A DNA stretch of 5,545 nt from NCBI GenBank assembly GCA_012271125.1, contig JAAXHB010000344.1:1-5545 (forward strand), in the 5' to 3' direction. Positions 1-4,824 of this stretch are shown in pieces (the first letter of the stretch is position 1; the number at the start of each line of letters is the position of its first letter). Source of the DNA: Actinomycetota bacterium (lineage in GTDB: Bacteria > Actinomycetota > Acidimicrobiia > Acidimicrobiales > Aldehydirespiratoraceae). Both the position numbers and the translations under genes were made by a program. The notes below the pieces were generated by a model, which did no database searches, had not been told where the DNA came from, and was given only the letters and a program-made list of their open reading frames with translations.

Positions 1-46
1 GTAGGAGGGGGAGGTGAGAGAGGTTCGCTTGGTCGTAGACAGACGA
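1..46. other. Terminal non-coding stretch, purine-rich on plus strand
   Basis: No gene is supportable here. The first 23 or so bases of the plus strand are almost all purines (GGAGGGGGAGG and GAGAGAGG runs), so the minus-strand transcript would be C/U-rich. A 4-bp stem (TCGT 33-36 with ACGA 43-46) directly follows the terminator hairpin in the minus direction and is probably incidental. The purine run resembles a ribosome-binding site for a plus-strand gene, but no plausible plus-strand start follows it, so I do not call one. Confidence 0.3.
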
Positions 47-83
47 GGCGGGGGCTAGTTCGACGGTGAACTAGCCCCACGCC
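47..83 (-). terminator. Strong hairpin terminator at the end of the pilus operon
   Basis: GGGGCTAGTTC (51-61) pairs perfectly with GAACTAGCCCC (68-78) around a 6-base loop. After a single bulged A at 79, GGCG (47-50) pairs with CGCC (80-83), so the stem has 15 base pairs in all. It starts about 30 bases after the stop codon of the pilin-like gene and ends the coding part of the minus strand. No run of T follows on either strand; in the minus direction the next bases are TCGTCTGTCT. Terminators without a U-tract are often proposed in high-GC actinobacteria, and the stem could work in both directions. The inverted repeat is certain; its role as terminator is inferred from position and strength. 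Confidence 0.75.
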
Positions 84-112
84 CTGATCTGAGGCGCTTG
101 CCATCAGCAAAC

Positions 113-304
113 TCAGCTACCGATGTCGTCAATCTGATCTGAGATTTCAGTCTCGGTGTCGGTCCAGATCGTGTTGAACCCGGTCCACATAGCTGCCCCT
201 AGAAAGGCAACTATTAACACCGCAATCGCAGACGAGATAACGCCTTCGCCACGGTCGTCAAAGTGACAACGTTGTGGCAATTTGTCAATTTCATTTTCAG
301 GCAT
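113..304 (-). CDS. Small single-pass membrane protein, putative Flp/Tad pilin-like subunit
   Basis: This 63-residue protein has three parts: a short charged N-terminus with one Cys (C13), the junction DDRGEG (16-21), and one hydrophobic helix from about V22 to W40. An acidic tail (TDTETEISDQIDDIGS) follows. That layout, the size and the place directly after tadC match the small Flp pilin or pilin-like genes of tad operons. A short leader ending in Gly, cleaved by a prepilin peptidase just before the helix, is plausible after G19 or G21. However, the usual Glu at +5 is absent (S24 or A26 there), so it is not a textbook type IV prepilin. The ATG at 304 is chosen because GGAGG lies 5 bases upstream. 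An in-frame GTG at 343 would add 13 residues but would sit inside a hairpin with no good ribosome-binding site. It could instead be a small accessory membrane protein. Confidence is high that the gene is real and moderate that it is a pilin. Confidence 0.72.
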   Translation of the reverse strand: MPENEIDKLPQRCHFDDRGEGVISSAIAVLIVAFLGAAMWTGFNTIWTDTETEISDQIDDIGS

Positions 305-309
305 GAAAG

Positions 310-317
310 CCTCCTTT
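310..317 (-). promoter_or_regulatory. Strong ribosome-binding site of the pilin-like gene
   Basis: On the minus strand AAAGGAGG is followed by 5 bases (CTTTC) and then ATG at 304. It is a near-complete Shine-Dalgarno sequence in an A/T-rich leader and the best match in the window. It decides the start at 304 over the upstream in-frame GTG at 343. Its strength fits a subunit needed in more copies than the motor proteins. Confidence 0.75.
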
Positions 318-333
318 TGATTTATTTGTGAAT

Positions 334-353
334 TCATGCCCACTGGGGCATGA
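334..353 (-). promoter_or_regulatory. Palindromic hairpin in the leader of the pilin-like gene
   Basis: TCATGCCC (334-341) and GGGCATGA (346-353) form a perfect 8-bp stem with a 4-base loop. It lies about 16 bases upstream of the ribosome-binding site of the pilin-like gene, inside the only real intergenic gap of the operon. Possible roles are an mRNA-stabilising or processing hairpin, or a palindromic protein-binding site. No U-tract follows, so it is unlikely to terminate transcription. The inverted repeat is directly visible; the function is inferred. Confidence 0.5.
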
Positions 354-364
354 GTGGTCTGGAC

Positions 365-380
365 CCCAAGCCAGATTGGG
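365..380 (-). repeat. Small inverted repeat in the tadC-pilin gap
   Basis: CCCAA (365-369) pairs with TTGGG (376-380) around a 6-base loop. The stem is short and may be chance on its own. It is listed because it lies between two longer hairpins in the same 146-base gap. Confidence 0.3.
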
Positions 381-398
381 CCTGAGGTTGCGATTACC

Positions 399-419
399 CA
401 AGCTCCAATGCAGAGCTTG
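399..419 (-). repeat. 7-bp inverted repeat with an alternative pairing partner
   Basis: CAAGCTC (399-405) pairs perfectly with GAGCTTG (413-419) around a 7-base loop. A second identical GAGCTTG occurs at 428-434, so the single CAAGCTC could pair with either copy. The second copy overlaps a 4-bp stem at 428-439 whose minus-strand loop reads GCAA (a GNRA type). It lies just downstream of the tadC stop codon. Mutually exclusive pairing is possible on paper, but no known regulatory RNA family is recognised. Confidence 0.4.
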
Positions 420-450
420 AGTTAGGTGAGCTTGCGCTCTACAAAGCGGG

Positions 451-1347
451 CTACCCCGCGAACACGCTTAAGGCATCAACAAAGGGAACGCCCATGAGCA
501 TTACTCCGGGCACCAAAGTTGCTGCCGTTACTGGTATCCAAACTGTTTGATTTCGTTTCTCTATTGCTTCGATCACTTCACGATGAGCCTGTTGACGCAT
601 TGCACGAGCCTCTTCGCCGATAAGACCTCCAAGATCGGTTGCTTCACGATTCAACGCCAGCACGCCGACCAAGCGATGCAGCGAGTCAACATCGGCACGT
701 CGTGCCCATTCGCGCAGAGCGTCTACTTCGCTTAAACCTTGGCGAATCCGACCAGTCACCAAAACCATGTCGCGAGCACAGGTGCCGCCGCTGCGTTGGC
801 TAAGCCTGGCAAGAGCACCGCTCAAAGACCATCCAGCTGTCAACAACAGCCCTATCTGTTCTGCCACAATCGGCAACTCAGCTGCTATCCGTCGTTGAGT
901 GCTGCGAGAAGCAGTGGCGATCTGATGTTCCAAAAACCAAAACGTCCCAAGCGGTGCCACAATCACCAATGCTGCTGCCTGCAAAGCTGCCAGATCCAGA
1001 GCAAGTCCCGTCAAAATCGACGCCCCAATTGCTGCTGCAACCCAGCCAACCTGACGCACACGAAAACCGGTCACAGTCATTTCTGAATGAATGCGCTCCA
1101 GGCGAGCACCAAGCTCTTCACCGACACGAAATAGCCGAGCCAGCTGCTCACCCACCACACGAGAAAGTGGCGCTATTACCTCAGAAAACGACCCAACCGA
1201 CAGAAGCCCGTCACCCTTGCCTAATCGTCCGCCGGATGTATACGGGTACAAACGAGTCGCAATCGGTACTCGTTGAAACCAACGAAACTCAGACAACAGC
1301 AATGTCACACCTACCAACAGGCACGCTCCTGCGCCGAAGAGCATCAC
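451..1347 (-). CDS. tadC: TadC-like inner-membrane platform protein (type II secretion F domain)
   Basis: It is the second GspF-type polytopic protein of the Tad machine and should form the inner-membrane platform with TadB, driven by the TadA ATPase. Numbered from the ATG at 1344 it has 297 residues. One hydrophobic helix spans about 1-18 and a pair spans about 101-138. A cytoplasmic helical T2SF domain follows (about 145-265: ELPIVAEQIGLLLTAGWSLSGALARL, then a loop and EEARAMRQQAHREVIEAIEKR). A C-terminal helix covers about 267-287. The first helix starts right at the GTG-ATG pair (1347/1344), which overlaps the tadB stop. AAGGG lies 10 bases before the GTG, so I favour GTG at 1347. A TTG at 1422 would extend the frame 75 bases further into tadB and add residues that do not resemble a membrane protein start. 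Length and order are typical for TadC. It ends at a TAG before the gap leading to the pilin-like gene. Confidence 0.88.
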   Translation of the reverse strand: MMLFGAGACLLVGVTLLLSEFRWFQRVPIATRLYPYTSGGRLGKGDGLLSVGSFSEVIAPLSRVVGEQLARLFRVGEELGARLERIHSEMTVTGFRVRQVGWVAAAIGASILTGLALDLAALQAAALVIVAPLGTFWFLEHQIATASRSTQRRIAAELPIVAEQIGLLLTAGWSLSGALARLSQRSGGTCARDMVLVTGRIRQGLSEVDALREWARRADVDSLHRLVGVLALNREATDLGGLIGEEARAMRQQAHREVIEAIEKRNQTVWIPVTAATLVPGVMLMGVPFVDALSVFAG

Positions 1348-2231
1348 AGGTCCAACACCCTTTTCGGCTGCGGGATACGCATCACGCGTCCCGCCCAAAC
1401 CCAACACACGATCATCAAACAAATCGCCAACAACACCACTGACTGCCCAATCGACGTCTGATAGGCAGCACGACCGTTGCCAATGGACATGCCCGCAAGT
1501 GCCATTCCGCCAGGCACAAACAGCACAAACAGTCTGGCAAAACGAGCCCCGGCAAGGCGAGATCGGGCATCCTTGCGACCCTGCACATCGATGCGCCTAT
1601 CTTCAGCTAACGCCCCCAAGCGCCGATCCAAGTCACCGCCGCCCACCTCATGAGCGACCAGCAACGTCTCACACGCAGCATCAGCTGTCGGGTCAGCCAA
1701 CTCATCTTTAAGCACACGCAAGGTGCGCTCCAAATCCGTCGTCAGTCGCCACTCACGTTCCGCCGCATCAAAAGCAGAGCGCAACTCTTTGGGACAACGA
1801 GCCCCGACCTCAAACAAAGCTTGAGGAATGCTGCGCCCTAACGACGACGTCTGAATGCGCATTTCTTCAATCATGTAAGGCCACGCCTCCTGAGCGCGTT
1901 GACGTCTAGTGCTGCGCCGACTCTGAAAAATGCCCGGCGGCAACGACGCCGCAAACCCTGCAACGACCGCCGACACAAGCAGCCCACCAAACATCGCGTA
2001 TGCCAACAGGCCAGCCATCACCGCTATAGCACCGGTAACCATGGCAAATTGCTTCTTGTCGACGTTGGCTAAGCCGGCTTGAGACAACCATGCATCAATT
2101 CGTGATTTGGTGCGCACAGATTTGATTCGTGTCACCGGTCCAAGTCGAAACCCGCGCCACTTAAGCGCGATAGCCGTGTAGAGCCAGTACGTACCCAAAG
2201 TAGCAGCAAGTGAAATCAAAGTCTCAGCCAT
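1344..2231 (-). CDS. tadB: TadB-like inner-membrane platform protein (type II secretion F domain)
   Basis: It is the first of the two GspF-type platform proteins and the likely partner of TadC and TadA in pilin extraction and assembly. Numbered from the GTG at 2234, a first helix lies at about 5-24, followed by a basic cytoplasmic stretch (RIKSVRTKSRIDAWLSQAGL, 37-54). A hydrophobic pair lies at about 64-98. The T2SF domain is at about 118-232, with the family-like segments LGRSIPQALFEVG (132-144) and EVGGGDLDRRLGALAEDRR (196-214). Two C-terminal helices lie at about 234-251 and 263-281. Two adjacent starts exist: GTG at 2234 (4-base overlap with the tadA stop) and ATG at 2231 (1-base overlap). 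AGGG lies 7 bases before the ATG, so I favour 2231; the difference is one residue. The stop overlaps the tadC start in the same way. At about 295 residues the length is normal for TadB. No frameshift or missing segment is visible. Confidence 0.9.
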   Translation of the reverse strand: MAETLISLAATLGTYWLYTAIALKWRGFRLGPVTRIKSVRTKSRIDAWLSQAGLANVDKKQFAMVTGAIAVMAGLLAYAMFGGLLVSAVVAGFAASLPPGIFQSRRSTRRQRAQEAWPYMIEEMRIQTSSLGRSIPQALFEVGARCPKELRSAFDAAEREWRLTTDLERTLRVLKDELADPTADAACETLLVAHEVGGGDLDRRLGALAEDRRIDVQGRKDARSRLAGARFARLFVLFVPGGMALAGMSIGNGRAAYQTSIGQSVVLLAICLMIVCWVWAGRVMRIPQPKRVLDL

Positions 2232-3562
2232 CACGCCACCCTGCTAACGCCGTTGCCGGTATCAGCAATTTCACTTGTTGACTCCTCGCCTAGCACGGCG
2301 CGCACATCCATACCCGCAGCAGACATGACACCGGCAGCTCGTTGCGGAATCAGTCCAGTCCAGCGCAATGGCCCATTACGGCGCTCCCGGGCAAACATCT
2401 CTGTCACCGTGAACTGAGTGGAGTCAACAGAGCTAGCAAAGTCCTCCACGCAGATAATTCCCGACACTCGCGGTCCGCCAGGAGTGCGCACACTGTGCAC
2501 CACCACGTCAACGGCTTCAGCGACGAGGCTGTTCAACGCCGCCATTGGCAGCTCATTTGATGTATCAGACAACTGACATATGAAACGCAGCCGTGTCAAG
2601 GCTTGCCGAGCTGACCCAGCATGAATGGTCGTGTAGCCCTTCACCCCTGACGACAATGTCAACAACAAAGGCAATGCTTCACGATCACGCACCTCGCCAA
2701 CAATTGCCACATCGGGTGCCATCCGCAAGAACCCCGCCACCAGGCGTCGCAGGTCAACCCCTGGGCGATCCGGCCGTGCCGCACGAGTCTGCATTCCAGC
2801 CACATTCGCTAAAGGAATCTCAGCCTCAAACACCTCCTCAGCCACAACTACACGCAGCGACCGATCCAGCGCCGCGCAACAACAACTCAACAAGGTGGTC
2901 TTGCCCGAACCGGGTGCGCCGGCAAACACAATCGTCATCTGTGCCTTAACACAAGCCTGCAAAAACTCAGCCGCTTCAGCGGTCAAAGTGCCTCGTTCGA
3001 CAAGCTCACCAAGGCTGTGAAATGCCACACCTGTGAACTTGCGCACATTGACCATCATGTGTCCGCCACGAGAAATGTCACCATGAACAATGTGCAGCCG
3101 TGCGCCGCTGTCGAGTTGCGCATCCTGAAGACCTTCGCCGGCGTCCAGCTTGCGATGCGATCCCGATGAATCATCAAGAATCTTCGTCAAAATGCGGATC
3201 ACATGCTCGTCATCATGAAACACCTCATGGTGATACCCGCTCGGGCCAAGATGACGCTTCACAAAGATGGCATCAGGACGGTTGATCATGATCTCCCAGA
3301 CGTCGTCGTCAGCCAATAACTCATCGAGCGGCCCGTAACCGGTCAGGTTTCGCAGAGCACGCTCGCTTAGCAGCGCTGTGTCGGCAATAGGAGTGGAGCG
3401 AGTGCCGCGCCTGCAGTCGTCGTTCCAGCGTTCAATCTCCTCATGAACGAGATCGACCAGCACATCATGGGCAGCGTCGTCGACAAGATTTACTGAAACA
3501 TCTCGTGCCCGTTGTTGAACTAACTGTTCAATCTCCTCTAGCGGAGTGCGTTCATCACTCAT
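2231..3562 (-). CDS. tadA: TadA/CpaF-type secretion ATPase of the Tad pilus
   Basis: It is the cytoplasmic hexameric ATPase that powers pilus assembly by acting on TadB/TadC. The protein has 443 residues, and the ATPase core contains all expected elements. The N-terminal domain has the family segment GYGPLDELLADDDVWEIMIN (75-94). The Walker A loop is GAPGSGKTT (215-223) with K221. An Asp-box equivalent is VVAEEVFEAEI (239-249), with Glu replacing the usual Asp. The Walker B/Glu region is DVAIVGEVRDREA (284-296). The His box is KGYTTIHAGSARQAL (308-322) with H314. Three adjacent cysteines (227-229) just after Walker A are unusual. The start ATG at 3562 overlaps the CpaE-like stop by four bases (ATGA) and has GGAGG 7 bases upstream. 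The last 30 or so residues are a polar tail without a recognised domain. The intact catalytic set means it should be an active ATPase. CpaF is the alternative name. Confidence 0.95.
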   Translation of the reverse strand: MSDERTPLEEIEQLVQQRARDVSVNLVDDAAHDVLVDLVHEEIERWNDDCRRGTRSTPIADTALLSERALRNLTGYGPLDELLADDDVWEIMINRPDAIFVKRHLGPSGYHHEVFHDDEHVIRILTKILDDSSGSHRKLDAGEGLQDAQLDSGARLHIVHGDISRGGHMMVNVRKFTGVAFHSLGELVERGTLTAEAAEFLQACVKAQMTIVFAGAPGSGKTTLLSCCCAALDRSLRVVVAEEVFEAEIPLANVAGMQTRAARPDRPGVDLRRLVAGFLRMAPDVAIVGEVRDREALPLLLTLSSGVKGYTTIHAGSARQALTRLRFICQLSDTSNELPMAALNSLVAEAVDVVVHSVRTPGGPRVSGIICVEDFASSVDSTQFTVTEMFARERRNGPLRWTGLIPQRAAGVMSAAGMDVRAVLGEESTSEIADTGNGVSRVA

Positions 3563-4824
3563 GTCGATACCTCCGAGTATTTATTTGGCCAATGTCGACT
3601 TGGCAGATTTTGGTTTGGCATATGTTGATTTGGCAAGGCTTCAACAACGGCTTTTGCTGTCCGAGCACCCAGCCGTGCCGGCAACGCCACGCCGTCACGC
3701 AAAGCAGCTTCCAAATATGGACTTTCGTCAACAAAGACAATGTCTCGAATATCGGCACCGGCGGTGTCGGCAAGCAAATTGCTCAGCGCTGCAGCAACTT
3801 CTCGACGATCTCCAAAGCGCCGCTGCATGCGGTTTAAGACAGGAATGATGCGCGAGGCAGGAACGCTCATGCGTGTCAGTTCTGAAAGGATGCGCACCAT
3901 GGCATGAACTCCAAGCATCGAAGGCACCCCGACGACAACCACTGCATCACTTCGTTCGATCACTGCACGTGCAATGTGTGTGGACTCAATTGCTGTGCCG
4001 GCTGCAGCATCGGCTGTTGACACATCTGGTTCAACTTCTGCCACTAGCAGTTGGTAGCTGCGACATAAGCCTTCCAACATCACCCTCATGGAGCGGTCGC
4101 TGATGCCTGCCCAATCTCGTCGCCGACGCAAGCCACACAAGAGGTGATAGCCCCGTCCTTGTGGACAAAACAGATATGAACCAAGCTCGTCTTGATCGAG
4201 CCAGCCGCCCCTGCATGCTTCGGCAAGATCTTGCATGCCACGCAAGACGTCACGAGTGTCGTGAATCACCGACTGCGATGCGTTCAAGGCAAGATCAGCG
4301 AGCAGAGCTGTCACTCGTTGAGCTGCCAATTGTTGAGTCAAAGCTGCACTTAATACCGATACTCCAGTACCACCCGAACCTGTTACGGCAACCAATTGAC
4401 CTTGAGTTGTTGGGCCAGTCCAGGTACGCAATCTGGGACCAGGTTGTTGGGTTAGGGGAGTGGCGTGGATGTTCAAAGCATCTATGAGATCAGTCCGCCG
4501 AAAATCGGGTGGCAATACTGCGCTGATGCCCAACTGCGACCAGTCAACCTCCGCGCCATTCTTGGTAGAAGCAACAAGAAACACCGGAGCTCCGCTCGCA
4601 ATCATCTCAGATACAAAATCTCGTGTTAGCTCAGCGGTCTCAACCCCAACCACAACCGCTGAGAAAATTTCCCCAGCATCCAGACGAGCTTGAATCTCAG
4701 CAACCGAAACACACTTGATGAAATCCACAGGGATTGATGCCGCCGTTGACCAGCGGGCTAGATCACGAAACCATTCAGCATCTGGTCGCGAAAGTCCAGC
4801 CACCTTCCACTTGTGTTCGTTCAT
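3559..4824 (-). CDS. CpaE-like MinD/ParA-fold protein with a degenerate nucleotide-binding loop
   Basis: The protein has 421 residues and sits directly upstream of tadA, where actinobacterial tad loci carry a CpaE-like (Ssd-like) gene. CpaE proteins help place or regulate the pilus machine. Residues 5-120 look like a receiver-type alpha/beta domain without a phospho-acceptor Asp (FSAVVVGV at 54-61). Residues 142-395 look like a MinD/ParA fold. Its P-loop reads SGGTGVS (150-156) where the deviant Walker motif is KGGxGK[ST], so both the signature Lys and the Walker Lys are missing. The Walker B strand is VAEVEPD (261-267). GYHLLCGLRRRRDW (225-238) and PVLNRMQRRF (328-337) recall actinobacterial relatives. 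The C-terminus (397-416) has four 5-residue repeats of the type xPNQH. The start is ATG at 4824, with GGAGGA 6 bases upstream and a 4-base overlap with the previous gene. ATP hydrolysis is doubtful, so a scaffold or pseudo-ATPase role is my inference. I assign no symbol. Confidence 0.82.
   Translation of the reverse strand: MNEHKWKVAGLSRPDAEWFRDLARWSTAASIPVDFIKCVSVAEIQARLDAGEIFSAVVVGVETAELTRDFVSEMIASGAPVFLVASTKNGAEVDWSQLGISAVLPPDFRRTDLIDALNIHATPLTQQPGPRLRTWTGPTTQGQLVAVTGSGGTGVSVLSAALTQQLAAQRVTALLADLALNASQSVIHDTRDVLRGMQDLAEACRGGWLDQDELGSYLFCPQGRGYHLLCGLRRRRDWAGISDRSMRVMLEGLCRSYQLLVAEVEPDVSTADAAAGTAIESTHIARAVIERSDAVVVVGVPSMLGVHAMVRILSELTRMSVPASRIIPVLNRMQRRFGDRREVAAALSNLLADTAGADIRDIVFVDESPYLEAALRDGVALPARLGARTAKAVVEALPNQHMPNQNLPSRHWPNKYSEVST
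3570..3574 (-). promoter_or_regulatory. Ribosome-binding site of tadA
   Basis: GGAGG on the minus strand lies 7 bases before the ATG at 3562. It sits inside the last codons of the CpaE-like gene, right beside the 15-base tandem repeat that ends at 3577. It supports the overlapping ATGA start of tadA and gives it its own initiation signal in addition to coupling. Confidence 0.75.
3577..3636 (-). repeat. Four imperfect 15-bp tandem repeats at the 3' end of the CpaE-like gene
   Basis: On the plus strand four consecutive 15-base units share the core TTGGCA or TTGGCC. They are gtatttatttggcca, atgtcgacttggcag, attttggtttggcat and atgttgatttggcaa. The period is a multiple of three, so the minus frame encodes the 5-residue units LPNQH, MPNQN, LPSRH and WPNKY. 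They form the tail beyond the MinD-like fold. The array is A/T-richer than the surrounding gene, suggesting expansion by slippage. It stops 2 bases before the tadA ribosome-binding site. Confidence 0.85.

Noticed and set aside
305..343. N-terminal extension of the pilin-like gene from GTG at 343.
   Set aside because: The start would lie inside the 334-353 hairpin with no ribosome-binding site, while AAAGGAGG precedes the ATG at 304 by 5 bases.
446..459. GCGGG-CTAC-CCCGC hairpin overlapping the tadC stop codon as a terminator.
   Set aside because: The stem has only 5 bp and is followed on the minus strand by TTTGT, not a real U-tract; it would also separate the pilin-like gene from the operon. 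It may be a weak attenuator at most.
1348..1422. N-terminal extension of tadC from a TTG at 1422.
   Set aside because: It would overlap tadB by 79 bases, the extra 26 residues look non-membrane and unlike TadC starts, and the GTG-ATG pair at the tadB stop begins exactly at the first hydrophobic helix.
739..1461. Long plus-strand frames opposite tadC.
   Set aside because: They give Pro/His/Gln/Ser-rich translations typical of antisense shadows, with no domains, no ribosome-binding sites and complete overlap with well-supported minus-strand genes.
1906..2091. 61-residue minus-strand frame inside tadB.
   Set aside because: It is an alternative frame of a conserved T2SF protein with no independent start signal or recognisable domain.
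3546..3848. Plus-strand frame reading LANVDLADFGLAYVDLARL, which resembles pentapeptide-repeat proteins (A[DN]LXX).
   Set aside because: It is the antisense reading of the 15-bp repeats in the CpaE-like gene. The 15-base period forces a 5-residue period in every frame; the resemblance ends after four units, no ribosome-binding site supports it, and the minus frame has a full domain match.
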